From JANLVI01 sp031363915 (GTDB lineage: Bacteria; Vulcanimicrobiota; Vulcanimicrobiia; Vulcanimicrobiales; Vulcanimicrobiaceae), in NCBI GenBank assembly GCA_031363915.1, contig JANLVI010000009.1, positions 1 through 64,000 on the forward strand: a DNA stretch of 64,000 nucleotides, given 5' to 3'. This document shows positions 52,329 through 60,431 of this stretch, piece by piece. Within the stretch, counting starts at the first letter, position 1. Each line of letters starts with the position of its first letter. A model generated the notes under the pieces. It worked only from the letters and a program-made list of their open reading frames with translations, made no database searches and had not been told where the DNA came from. The translations under genes were made by a program, and so were the position numbers.

Positions 52329-53444
52329 CTAGGCCGCGGCTTCGCGTCGCGGCACGCGAATGGCGAAGCGCGCCCCGCCTAGCGGCGACCCCGTAACCTC
52401 CACGCTCCCGCCAACCCGTTCGAGCATGAGCCGCACCAGCGCAAGTCCGATTCCGGAGCCGTGCGCCGTCGTCGAACCACGCTCGCCGAGCGCGAAGATC
52501 GCTGCGCGTTCCGCAGGTGCGACGCCTCGCCCATCATCGTCGATCGTAACGTGCGCCAATCGCCCATCGGAGAGATCGACGCTTACGCGGACCGTGCCGC
52601 CAAGACGGCCGTGTTTGATCGCGTTATCGATGAGATTGATCAAGACCAGCGTCAGACGGTCCCCGTCGATCGCAACCGAGATCGGCGCGATGCGCTGGAT
52701 GACCAGTGTGACATTGCGTGCGGCAGCGGCGGCGCTCACCGCGTCGTTTGCCGCGGCGAGCGCGAGATCGAGTGAGGCGATCGACCGGTTCGGAAAGGTC
52801 GCGTGCAAATCGAGCAGCGAGATTTCGAACATGCCGTCGATGAGACGGCTCATGCGTAGCGACTCGTTGTACGCGACGGTAAGGAAGCGGCGGCGCGTCG
52901 CGGGATCGATCGACTCATCGAGCAGCGTTTCGAGGTAACCACGAATCGAGGCCAGCGGCGTGCGTAGTTCGTGACCGAGCGCGGAGAAGAACGCATACCG
53001 TTCGCGTTCGCGCGCCCCGCGTTCGAGGGCATCCTCGATCGATGCATCGATCGGGGCTCCGCCCGGCACGAATGTGGTCCAGCCGGTAAGCACGTCGAGC
53101 CGCGTGGTGTGTTCGAGCGTCGCGGCGATGCGCGCGAGCGCCGAGCGTGCGTCGAGCGCAGCAGGCAGATCGTTGCCCGCACGCGTCAGAGCGACGAGCG
53201 CGGCGACGAAGATATCCGAGCCCGGATCGTGCGCGATGCGATCCTCGCCGCGCAAAACGCGTCGTGCCGCAATGCCGAACGCCAGCATCGCGCGGCGTTC
53301 GAGCGCGCGCGCAGACCGCAAACCGCGGCGCCATGCGGTTCGTTCGAGGTCGGGGATACGCACGACCAACAGCGGGACGCTGCCGGTACATCCCGCGAGC
53401 AGCGCGTCGAGGCCGGCGAGCGATCCGACCTCAGCCGCGCGCAA
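52329..53444 (-). CDS. Histidine kinase with N-terminal degenerate GGDEF-like domain
   Basis: 371 residues from TTG 53444, which overlaps the response-regulator stop by 14 bases. Kinase core: H box FFSALGHELRTPLASIRGY (His about 158), N box LVLINLIDNAIKHG, G1 TIDDDGRGVAP, G2 GSGIGLALVRLM. No membrane helix is visible. Residues about 22-125 look like a GGDEF fold (LLVVRIPDLERTAWRRGL, then RVLRGEDRIAHDPGSDIFV), with PGSD where GGDE is expected, so it may be a ligand-sensing relic. Partner is the OmpR regulator upstream. Confidence 0.85.
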   Translation of the reverse strand: MRAAEVGSLAGLDALLAGCTGSVPLLVVRIPDLERTAWRRGLRSARALERRAMLAFGIAARRVLRGEDRIAHDPGSDIFVAALVALTRAGNDLPAALDARSALARIAATLEHTTRLDVLTGWTTFVPGGAPIDASIEDALERGARERERYAFFSALGHELRTPLASIRGYLETLLDESIDPATRRRFLTVAYNESLRMSRLIDGMFEISLLDLHATFPNRSIASLDLALAAANDAVSAAAAARNVTLVIQRIAPISVAIDGDRLTLVLINLIDNAIKHGRLGGTVRVSVDLSDGRLAHVTIDDDGRGVAPAERAAIFALGERGSTTAHGSGIGLALVRLMLERVGGSVEVTGSPLGGARFAIRVPRREAAA

Positions 53445-54111
53445 ATTTATATCCGAACCCGTGGATAGTATGCAATAGCGGGGCAAGCTGCGGCCGCTCC
53501 TCGATCTTGGCGCGCAATCGGCGCACGTGCACGTCCACGGTGCGCTCGTCACCATCAAAGTCGAAGCCCCAGACGTTCTGCAAAAGTTGGGAGCGCGAGA
53601 GCGCGACGCCCGCGTTCGTTGCAAGCTCCAAGAGCAGCGCGAACTCGCGCGGCTTGAGCCCAATATCGATTCCATCGATGCGCGCCTCGCGCGCGGCCTC
53701 ATCGATTTCGAGCCGGTCGAACGTCAACACGGCAGGAAGGGGCGCGTGCGCCACACCCGCACGTCGGCCGATGGCGCGAACGCGCGCCACAACTTCGCGC
53801 GGCGAGAAGGGCTTCGCGACGTAATCGTCCGCGCCGATCTCAAAACCGATGATGCGGTCGACTTCGTCGGCACGCGCAGTGAGCATCAGGATCGGCAGCG
53901 TGCGACCTTCGCGGCGCAGCGTCCGCACGATTTCGAAGCCATCGAGCACGGGCAAGCCGACGTCGAGGATCAGCAGATCCGCACCCGCCCGGGCCGCACG
54001 CAGCGTCGTCGGACCATCGACGGTCGGCAGACACCGGAATCCCTCACGTTCGAGATGATGGACGAGCAGATCGCGGATCGGGTCTTCGTCTTCTGCAACG
54101 ACGATGCGCAT
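53431..54111 (-). CDS. OmpR/PhoB-type response regulator
   Basis: 226 residues from ATG 54111 (ATG 54120 adds three). Receiver: acidic pocket VVAEDEDPIR, phospho-acceptor Asp in LLILDVGLPVLDGFE, Thr/Ser in LMLTARADE and Lys in DYVAKPFSPRE. Winged-helix DNA-binding domain: LKPREFALLLELATN, LLQNVWGFDFDGDERTVDVH, IHGFGYKFARG. It forms an overlapping pair with the kinase. Targets unknown; the neighbouring hmgA and MaoC/HbpS genes are candidates by proximity only. Confidence 0.93.
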   Translation of the reverse strand: MRIVVAEDEDPIRDLLVHHLEREGFRCLPTVDGPTTLRAARAGADLLILDVGLPVLDGFEIVRTLRREGRTLPILMLTARADEVDRIIGFEIGADDYVAKPFSPREVVARVRAIGRRAGVAHAPLPAVLTFDRLEIDEAAREARIDGIDIGLKPREFALLLELATNAGVALSRSQLLQNVWGFDFDGDERTVDVHVRRLRAKIEERPQLAPLLHTIHGFGYKFARG

Positions 54112-54150
54112 AGGAATCATAACCGACGCAGTGCCCGGTCGTGGCAGAAC

Positions 54151-54579
54151 CTATGACGGCAAGTCTTTTTGTTCGAGCGCCTCGCCGTCGACGACGAGTT
54201 CGCCGCGCTGGTTGGTGACGGTGGTTCGACAGCGCAGCCGACGCCGCTCGGGCAGAATCTCGATCACCTCGGTGACCGCTTCGAGCGTGTCCCCGGCATA
54301 CACGGGTTTGAGAAACCGCAGGGTTTGTGCAAGCGATATCCCGCCCGGCCGCTGGAGCAACAGGCCGTTCGTGGTGGAGAGGAGGCTTGCGCTCAGCATC
54401 CCGTGCGCGACGCGTTTTCCAAACCGCGTGGTCTTGGCGTATTCTTCATCGACGTGCAGCGGGTATTGGTCGCCCGAGACGGCGGCGAAGAGCAGGATAT
54501 CCGCCTCCGTGATCGTCTTGGAGAACGTGGCGCGATCGCCAAGGGCAAATTCCTCGAACGACTTCGTGCCGTAGCTCAC
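54151..54579 (-). CDS. MaoC-like (R)-specific enoyl-CoA hydratase/dehydratase
   Basis: 142 residues of the hot-dog fold. The hydratase motif FAAVSGDQYPLHVDEEYA supplies the catalytic Asp and His; RVAHGMLSASLLST is the other family mark. PhaJ-type enzymes make (R)-3-hydroxyacyl-CoA for polyhydroxyalkanoate or fatty acid metabolism, and mesaconyl-type dehydratases share the fold, so substrate is open. GTG overlaps the stop of the HbpS-like gene (GTGA); the regulator starts 39 bases downstream. Confidence 0.82.
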   Translation of the reverse strand: MSYGTKSFEEFALGDRATFSKTITEADILLFAAVSGDQYPLHVDEEYAKTTRFGKRVAHGMLSASLLSTTNGLLLQRPGGISLAQTLRFLKPVYAGDTLEAVTEVIEILPERRRLRCRTTVTNQRGELVVDGEALEQKDLPS

Positions 54580-54998
54580 GCGGTGCGCAGCGCCGCAAGC
54601 CCGGCTTCGGCGACGACGAGGTCTTCGGGGACGGTCCCCGAGCTTACCCCGATGCCGCCGATCGTCTGACCCTCGACGATCACGGGCAAACCGCCGCCGA
54701 TCTGCACGATCGTCGAGGCCAGGGCTAACTTGATGCCGAGCAGTGGCTCGCCGCCACCCTCATCGGCGGTCGCACGTTTGCGCGTGGCAGCCGAAATCGC
54801 TTTCTTGAGCGCGATCTCGATCGACCCGATGCGCGCGCCGTCCATACGGGCGAACGCAAGCAGTAGACCGCCGGGGTCGACGATCGCGATGCACTCGGGG
54901 ATACCGATGGAAGCGGCGTGGTCAACAGCGGCGGCGAGCATCGTTTGCGCGCCGTGGAGCGTAAGCGCGATCTGGTCGCGGGCGATCATGTCGGTCAT
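54576..54998 (-). CDS. GlcG/HbpS family protein
   Basis: 140 residues with the GlcG/HbpS pattern: LTLHGAQTMLAAAVDHAA, CIAIVDPGGLLLAFARMDGA, SIEIALKKAISAATRKRA, IQIGGGLPVIVEGQTIGGIGVSSG. Members bind haem or cobalamin or accompany glycolate and diol utilisation; no signal peptide is visible, so this one is cytosolic. It begins the minus-strand run to hmgA and is divergent from the secreted gene at 55062. Confidence 0.8.
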   Translation of the reverse strand: MTDMIARDQIALTLHGAQTMLAAAVDHAASIGIPECIAIVDPGGLLLAFARMDGARIGSIEIALKKAISAATRKRATADEGGGEPLLGIKLALASTIVQIGGGLPVIVEGQTIGGIGVSSGTVPEDLVVAEAGLAALRTA

Positions 54999-55061
54999 GC
55001 CCTGCCGTTCGGTGGAAGAAAGCTGGAGTACCTTGCCGGCGCAGACGCGAAATGCGGTAGG

Positions 55062-55808
55062 GTGCTACCTCCGGATCAAGCATTTCGGCTCTGTGCGAAC
55101 GCCGCTGCGGCCGCCTACGCCCAGCGTCCCGCGTACGTCGCCTATCACTCGCGCGCAACGATCGACGTGCCGACGCTCAAACGTCACCTCGTCGTCGAAC
55201 GCTCCGTCGAGTCGCGCACATCGGACGACTATGCGGCAAACCAAGATCTCCCGCGCGGCGCGCGGTCGTACGGTCACGCCTGGCCGCTCAACCCGCTCTT
55301 CGATGCCATCGCGTACTTTCGGATTCAGAACGATGCAAAGTCGCTGCGCGACCCGCTCGAATCCTACGTGTACGACGTCCAGCCGATCACCTTCGGCGAG
55401 CCCAAAGCCTCGAGTGCGAACGTCAACGTCGTCGTCACGACGCTCCGCAATTATTACGCAACGTACGCGCCGGATTCGACAGCGGCCCTCGCGCATTTAC
55501 TGCTCGCACCGCTCCCAGCGCTGACCGTCGGCAACAACTCCGACTTCTATCTCCACGACGTCTTCATCGACACGGCCACGAACCTGCCACGCCGGGTCAC
55601 GTTCACCGGCAACGACGACTATTTACTTATTGTTAACTACGTTACCGCCAGCGGGCGGTGGATTGTCGATCATGTAACGTACGAGAAGACCCTCTTCGTA
55701 CCGCTCAGGGTGGCCCGATTCCACGCAAAAATCGACGTTAACTTCGATTCATTCACGTTTTCTGACCAGCCGGCCGATAGTAAACTCATCCCCACTCTAG
55801 CCAAATGA
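55062..55808 (+). CDS. Hypothetical beta-rich protein, start uncertain
   Basis: 248 residues from GTG 55062. The body is convincing (YAQRPAYVAYHSRATIDVP, ANVNVVVTTLRNYYATYAP, DVFIDTATNLPRRVTFTG, YLLIVNYVTASGRWIVDHV), of the outer-membrane-lipoprotein-like type that follows a signal peptide, but no signal peptide is found in frame. Either the N-terminus lies across an indel near 55010-55060 or the protein is shorter than its relatives. Family not recognised. Confidence 0.55.
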   Translation: MLPPDQAFRLCANAAAAAYAQRPAYVAYHSRATIDVPTLKRHLVVERSVESRTSDDYAANQDLPRGARSYGHAWPLNPLFDAIAYFRIQNDAKSLRDPLESYVYDVQPITFGEPKASSANVNVVVTTLRNYYATYAPDSTAALAHLLLAPLPALTVGNNSDFYLHDVFIDTATNLPRRVTFTGNDDYLLIVNYVTASGRWIVDHVTYEKTLFVPLRVARFHAKIDVNFDSFTFSDQPADSKLIPTLAK

Positions 55809-55856
55809 AATTGTCACGCCGTTGTCAGATATTCACCAGAATTTAGGAAACCGCGT

Positions 55857-56930
55857 ATGAACGACCACGAGTTATGCGAAGTGTGTGAATCATTGCCGGA
55901 TCTCGCATTCGACGGCGGCGAGGTGCACGTGCATCTGCCGCAACTGCACGCGCTTGGTAAACTCAAAGCGGCGCTCAACAAAGACGGCTGGGACTATCGC
56001 GTCGACGGCAAGACCGTGTCGATTGCGCTTGAGGGGGGCCGCAGCAGCGCGCTCGCCCGTAAGCTGCACGAAACGTTCTCGAGTGTCGAACGCGCGGCGA
56101 CACGTGCGCTCTACGTTGCGACCGGCAAGACGCTTGCGTTCAACGATTATTTCGGGATCGACAAGCTCGCTACTCTGCTGGCGCGCATGCAGGCCGGGTC
56201 GCTCGTCACGATGGTCGAGGCCGGTCAGTTGACCTCCCACTTCCAGCCGATCGTCTACGCGAGCGACCCCGGCCGAATCTACGCCTACGAAGCGCTCCTG
56301 CGCGGGACCGCGGGCGGCGACCTCGATTCGCCGGACGACATCTTCCGCGTCGCACACGACGCCGATCTGCTCGCGCGAGTCGATCTTGCTGCGCGCCGAA
56401 CCGCGATTCAAGAATACGCGAAGCACGGCGTCTCCGAACGCCTCTTCATCAATTTCACGCCGTCCTCGATCTACGACCCGGCGACCTGTCTGCGCACGAC
56501 GGTGCAGTTGCTGGACGATCTGGGCATCAGCCACGACCGCGTTGTGTTCGAAGTCGTCGAGAGCGAAGACGTCGACGATATCGATCATCTGCGCGGCATC
56601 CTCAACTATTATCGCAGCGGGGGATTTCGCGTCGCACTCGACGATCTCGGGGCCGGTTTTTCGTCGCTCACACGCCTCGCGCAGTTGCGCCCCGACTACG
56701 TCAAACTCGACATCGAGCTCGTCCGCAACGTCGACGTCGATCGGTTCAAGGGTGAGATTGCCAAAAAGCTGATCGAGGCGGCGCGGACGCTCGACCTCTT
56801 CGTCATCGCAGAAGGCGTGGAGACCGAAGGCGAATTAGACTGGGTCATCGCCAACGGCGTGAGTTTCGTGCAGGGCTTTTATATCTGCAAACCCGCGACG
56901 CCGCCGCCAAAACTCGCGCTCGTCAGCTAG
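55857..56930 (+). CDS. EAL-domain c-di-GMP phosphodiesterase
   Basis: 357 residues from ATG 55857, with AGGA 8 bases upstream. The N-terminal 110 residues (MNDHELCEVCESLPDL, then a mixed alpha-beta region) are unassigned and lack membrane helices. The EAL domain is complete: YEALLRG with EAL at about 145-147, LFINFTPSSIYDP, FEVVESEDV, LDDLGAGFSSL, VKLDIELV and AEGVETEGE, all predicted catalytic ligands. No GGDEF partner. It should degrade c-di-GMP to pGpG. Confidence 0.9.
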   Translation: MNDHELCEVCESLPDLAFDGGEVHVHLPQLHALGKLKAALNKDGWDYRVDGKTVSIALEGGRSSALARKLHETFSSVERAATRALYVATGKTLAFNDYFGIDKLATLLARMQAGSLVTMVEAGQLTSHFQPIVYASDPGRIYAYEALLRGTAGGDLDSPDDIFRVAHDADLLARVDLAARRTAIQEYAKHGVSERLFINFTPSSIYDPATCLRTTVQLLDDLGISHDRVVFEVVESEDVDDIDHLRGILNYYRSGGFRVALDDLGAGFSSLTRLAQLRPDYVKLDIELVRNVDVDRFKGEIAKKLIEAARTLDLFVIAEGVETEGELDWVIANGVSFVQGFYICKPATPPPKLALVS

Positions 56931-56936
56931 AATACA

Positions 56937-57024
56937 AGGAGAGAGGGAGATTCGAACTCCCGGGACCGGATTAGGGTCCGCCGCATTTCGAGTGCGGTAC
57001 TTTAAACCACTCAGCCATCTCTCC
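56937..57024 (-). tRNA. tRNA-Ser (CGA)
   Basis: On the complement, acceptor GGAGAGA pairs with TCTCTCC, anticodon stem-loop CCGCACTCGAAATGCGG with loop CTCGAAA, a long variable arm and T loop GTTCGAAT. The anticodon CGA reads serine codon UCG. The discriminator base is T where serine tRNAs usually have G. CCA is not encoded. Confidence 0.92.
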
Positions 57025-57058
57025 GCAGGGTTTCTTCCATGAGCACGGGTCTGCAACC

Positions 57059-57508
57059 CTACCGCCGGCGCTCCGCAAAAAAATTGCGCAGTTGCTGCGC
57101 GGTCTCTTCGCGCAGCATACCCTCCACGATTTCGACGTGATGATTCACCGCGGCCGATCTAAGAATGTCGATAACGGAGCCCACAGCCCCTCCCTTGGGA
57201 TCGCGGCAACCGAAAACTAGACGTTCGATCCGCGCCGCCGCGATCGCCCCGGCGCACATCGGGCAGGGCTCTTTTGTGACGTAGAGCGTTCCCCCGATAC
57301 GCCAGCGTCCCAAGGCCGTGGATGCCGCGCGAATTGCGAGAATTTCGGCATGTGCCGTCGGATCTGCGTCGCGCTCTTTCTCGTTATGCGCCTCAAACGT
57401 GCCGCCGTCCGTGACGAGCACAGCCCCAATCGGAACGTCGCCCGCCTCCGCGGCCTGGGCGGCAAGCGCGATCGCGCGCCGCAGCAGGGCCTCGTCGTCA
57501 TCGTTCAT
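57059..57508 (-). CDS. tadA: tRNA-specific adenosine deaminase
   Basis: Converts A34 to inosine in tRNA-Arg(ACG). 149 residues with the zinc-deaminase motifs HAEILAIR (His and catalytic Glu) and PCPMCAGAI (two Cys), plus AAEAGDVPIGAVLV and GCRDPKGGAVGS typical of TadA. A general cytosine/guanine deaminase is less likely. It lies between tRNA-Ser and tRNA-Arg(CCG) on the same strand. Confidence 0.93.
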   Translation of the reverse strand: MNDDDEALLRRAIALAAQAAEAGDVPIGAVLVTDGGTFEAHNEKERDADPTAHAEILAIRAASTALGRWRIGGTLYVTKEPCPMCAGAIAAARIERLVFGCRDPKGGAVGSVIDILRSAAVNHHVEIVEGMLREETAQQLRNFFAERRR

Positions 57509-57514
57509 ATAAAA

Positions 57515-57591
57515 TGGTGCGCCCGGAGGGATTCGAACCCCCGGTCTCAGCCTTCGGAGGGCCGCGCGTTATCCAGCTACGCTACGGGCGC
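57515..57591 (-). tRNA. tRNA-Arg (CCG)
   Basis: On the complement, acceptor GCGCCCG pairs with CGGGCGC, discriminator A, encoded CCA (complement at 57515-57517), anticodon loop CTCCGAA within GGCCCTCCGAAGGCT, T loop GTTCGAAT. The anticodon CCG reads arginine codon CGG. Its 3' end is 6 bases from the tadA start. Confidence 0.94.
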
Positions 57592-57597
57592 AAGGGA

Positions 57598-57840
57598 TCA
57601 GCTCTTGGGTTCGTCCCCGGGGACGGGAGCTGAGGTAGGGATGTGTTTGAAGAGGTCGAGTTTATGGTCGACGAGCCCACGATAGAACTTGCGAACGCAG
57701 TCGGGGTGTCCGAAAAAATACGTGCGCGCGTAGGCGAGATCGTCCCCCGAACTATCCGGAACGTAATGTGAGATTTCGATTTCTTCCATTTGCCCCCGGT
57801 CGACCGGGTGCGGGCAGAAATCGCAGGGGATTGTCGACAT
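57598..57840 (-). CDS. Small cysteine-containing hypothetical protein
   Basis: 80 residues, acidic, with an N-terminal PCDFCPHPVDRGQM resembling half of a zinc site and a further FFGHPDCVRKFYRG that could complete it (C, C, H, C). No membrane segment. ATG at 57840. It lies between tRNA-Met and tRNA-Arg on the minus strand, 6 bases from the latter. Function unknown; zinc binding is inferred from cysteine spacing only. Confidence 0.6.
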   Translation of the reverse strand: MSTIPCDFCPHPVDRGQMEEIEISHYVPDSSGDDLAYARTYFFGHPDCVRKFYRGLVDHKLDLFKHIPTSAPVPGDEPKS

Positions 57841-57861
57841 CGTGGAACCTCGAGAATTTTC

Positions 57862-57933
57862 TGACTCGGGTAGGATTTGAACCTACGACCTAGGGCTTAT
57901 GAGTCCCCCGCTCTACCACTGAGCTACCGAGCC
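57862..57933 (-). tRNA. tRNA-Met (CAT)
   Basis: On the complement, acceptor GGCTCGG pairs with CCGAGTC (one G-T), discriminator A, D arm AGCTCAGTGGTAGAGC, anticodon loop CTCATAA and T loop GTTCAAAT. Anticodon CAT with a G1-C72 paired acceptor points to elongator Met. A lysidine-modified Ile tRNA cannot be excluded. The closing pair of the anticodon stem is A-G. CCA is not encoded. Confidence 0.88.
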
Positions 57934-58069
57934 GCAAACGGAAAACCGGTGTCGAAACACACGTCGATTAGCTAGAACCACGGCGAGCCCTTCCAGGTTG
58001 CCGGGCCTTGCTTCGCCCGTCACCCATTCGACGAAGGATGGGAAGCGCTCTGCCGCAACTGGTACGAGC

Positions 58070-59671
58070 ATGATCAAGCGTTTGACTTGGTCGGCGCTCG
58101 CGTTTGGTGTGACGCTGACCTTTTTTCCCGTTCTTGCGGGCGCGGCAACGCCCACCGAGTTGCTCGCAAAACACAAAGCATTCATGGGCTGGGTCGCAGG
58201 CGACCCAAGCGTGCCCGGGGTGCGCTTGACGATCGAGCCCGGTGCCGTCGCAGCCACGATAGACAAGCCGCTCACCGCTGAAGAGAACGCACAGCGAGCC
58301 CTTCGGATCCGCCAAGTGTTCCGCGGTCTTCTCATGCGCAACACCGAGGACTACGGAAAAATTACCGTGTCGAGCGGATTTACTGGCCGCATTTTTTGGC
58401 GTAGCAACGTCAATGCCAACACGGTTACGCTCTTCGACGACGACGCGCGCGAAGCGCTATCGGACGACATCATCGAATCGAACGCCGTAACGCAACTCGG
58501 TGGGACCTCCCGCGGGAGTGCCCGCGTCCGCGAACGCGCCGTCGAGATCGTGCGCGTCGACCCGCAGAACGCTTTTCCAATCGATTGTTACATCGATCCG
58601 GCATCCGGCGAGCTACTGCGCTACGTGATCCGACCGGACGATCGATACGATCGCATTGAAGTCCAGGTCGAAGGCTATAAAGAAATCGCGCCCGGCAAAC
58701 GCGTCATCGGTATCACGCGGCGCGGCAAATCGCGTCGTACGCTCGAAGTGACGTCCGCCGCAATCGCAACCGACATCAAAGATACGGACTTCGTTCCGCC
58801 CGAACCCACCTCGTCGTGGACGTTCGGTACGGGCGCGCCGTTCCCGATCACCGAAGCCGTTCGCTATGGTCTCATCGGCAGCGGCCGGTCGATTCAATTC
58901 CGCGCCAGATTCAACGGCGTCGAAGGAAACTTCTTACTCGACTCCGGCGCAAGCGGCATCGTCCTCTATAAATCGATCGCCGATCGGCTCAATCTCACTT
59001 CGCTCGCAGCGACGGGGTACACCGGTGTCAACGGCGGATTCGTCGCGGCGCGCGAGGTCAAAATCGACTCGCTCATGATTGGCGATAACGTCTTGCACGA
59101 CGTCATCGTGCAAACGTCGGGCCAACCGCTGACCGATCTCGACGGCATCATCGGCTACGACTTCTTCGCGCAAGCGATCGTCGACGTCGATCTGGTAAAA
59201 AAGACGATGGCGGTCTACGATCCGGCTAAAACCGACGTTCACGTCGAGAAAGGCGCGGTCGCCTTTCCGGTCAACTTGAGTTCGCGAACGCCGCAAATGC
59301 CGGTTAGATTTTCGGGTGGCGCGACCGCGCATCCCATCTTTGATTCGGGCGACGACTTCTTCGTCTTGCTCTCCGATGACATGCGCAACTCCGGCAAGAT
59401 CGTCGCACTCGCGCAAAAACTAATCGGAGATATCGATTTACGGATTGTCTTTGGCGGCGTTGATGGTTCGGCGGAAGGATCCGCGCCCTGCGTGCGCCTC
59501 AACCGCGTCGATGTCGGACCGTATGGATACGAAAACGTCCCCGTCTGTTTTGGCAATCCGGCCGTCTTCGGTAAAGATGGCGGACTCGTCGGATTTGATT
59601 TCTTACGTCACTTCAATTGGACGTTCGATTACCCCGAAGGCAAGCTCGTTCTCACGCCAAACGGCCGCTGA
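58070..59671 (+). CDS. Secreted retropepsin-like aspartyl protease
   Basis: 533 residues from ATG 58070 with a signal peptide (LTWSALAFGVTLTFFPVLAGA). An N-terminal domain of about 250 residues precedes two aspartyl protease lobes: GNFLLDSGASGIVLY with catalytic Asp in DSGA, and HPIFDSGDDFFVLL with a second DSG; LDGIIGYDFFAQ and GLVGFDFLRHF are the paired GFD/GYD strands. Both lobes in one chain give a pepsin-like pair, unlike single-lobe dimeric retropepsins. Probably acts outside the cytoplasm. Confidence 0.85.
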   Translation: MIKRLTWSALAFGVTLTFFPVLAGAATPTELLAKHKAFMGWVAGDPSVPGVRLTIEPGAVAATIDKPLTAEENAQRALRIRQVFRGLLMRNTEDYGKITVSSGFTGRIFWRSNVNANTVTLFDDDAREALSDDIIESNAVTQLGGTSRGSARVRERAVEIVRVDPQNAFPIDCYIDPASGELLRYVIRPDDRYDRIEVQVEGYKEIAPGKRVIGITRRGKSRRTLEVTSAAIATDIKDTDFVPPEPTSSWTFGTGAPFPITEAVRYGLIGSGRSIQFRARFNGVEGNFLLDSGASGIVLYKSIADRLNLTSLAATGYTGVNGGFVAAREVKIDSLMIGDNVLHDVIVQTSGQPLTDLDGIIGYDFFAQAIVDVDLVKKTMAVYDPAKTDVHVEKGAVAFPVNLSSRTPQMPVRFSGGATAHPIFDSGDDFFVLLSDDMRNSGKIVALAQKLIGDIDLRIVFGGVDGSAEGSAPCVRLNRVDVGPYGYENVPVCFGNPAVFGKDGGLVGFDFLRHFNWTFDYPEGKLVLTPNGR

Positions 59672-59687
59672 CCGCAAAGCGAACGTC

Positions 59688-60431
59688 TTAGACGGTCGTC
59701 TCGTGCGCCGGTTTTTCGATCGTGCTGCCGAGGTACGCGCGCCGCATTTCTTCGCTCTTGAGTAAGTCCTGGGCGGGGCCGCTCAGGGCCACGCGGCCGT
59801 TTTCTAGGACGTAGGCCCGGCTCGCGATTTGCAGGGCCAGGAACGCGTTTTGCTCGACGAGCAAAACGGTCGTCCCCTGGCGCGCGATGCGCGCAATCGT
59901 GTTCATCACATCGGCAACGATAAGCGGTGCGAGTCCGAGCGAGGGCTCATCGAGCAGCAGCAATTTGGGTTTCGCCATGAGTCCGCGAGCGATCGCGAGC
60001 ATCTGCTGTTCCCCGCCCGAGAGCATCCAACCGAGTTTTCCCGTGAGTGGGCGCAGCATCGGAAAGATCGTCAGCGCTTCTTCCACGCCGCGTTCGATCT
60101 CGGCGCGGGTGGTTTTGCGCGGCGTCGCGCCGATGCGAATGTTGTCGATCACCGTGAGTCCAGGAAAGATCTTGCGGCCTTCGGGAACGTGCGCGATACC
60201 GAGCGTAACGATATCCTCTGGCTCGAGATGCGCGAGATCCTGACCGGCAAACGCGATCGCGCCGACGCGCGGTTTGATAAGGTGCGAGATCGTCTTGAGC
60301 GTCGTGCTCTTGCCCGCGCCGTTCGCGCCGAGTAGCGCAACGATCTCCCCCTCGCCGACATCGATCGAGATGCCGTGCAAGGCGCGGATCTCGCCGTAAT
60401 ACGATTCGACGTCGCGAATTTCAAGCAGCAT
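59688..60431 (-). CDS. livF: Branched-chain amino acid-type ABC transporter ATPase LivF
   Basis: 247 residues from ATG 60431, with GGGTGG 8 bases upstream (GTG 60443 is possible). Walker A LLGANGAGKSTT, LivF-type GIAHVPEGRKIFPGLTV, signature LSGGEQQMLA, Walker B LLLLDEPSLGL, His switch replaced as usual by LLVEQN. It pairs with LivG to energise import of branched-chain amino acids or related compounds. Overlaps livG by 11 bases. Confidence 0.94.
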   Translation of the reverse strand: MLLEIRDVESYYGEIRALHGISIDVGEGEIVALLGANGAGKSTTLKTISHLIKPRVGAIAFAGQDLAHLEPEDIVTLGIAHVPEGRKIFPGLTVIDNIRIGATPRKTTRAEIERGVEEALTIFPMLRPLTGKLGWMLSGGEQQMLAIARGLMAKPKLLLLDEPSLGLAPLIVADVMNTIARIARQGTTVLLVEQNAFLALQIASRAYVLENGRVALSGPAQDLLKSEEMRRAYLGSTIEKPAHETTV

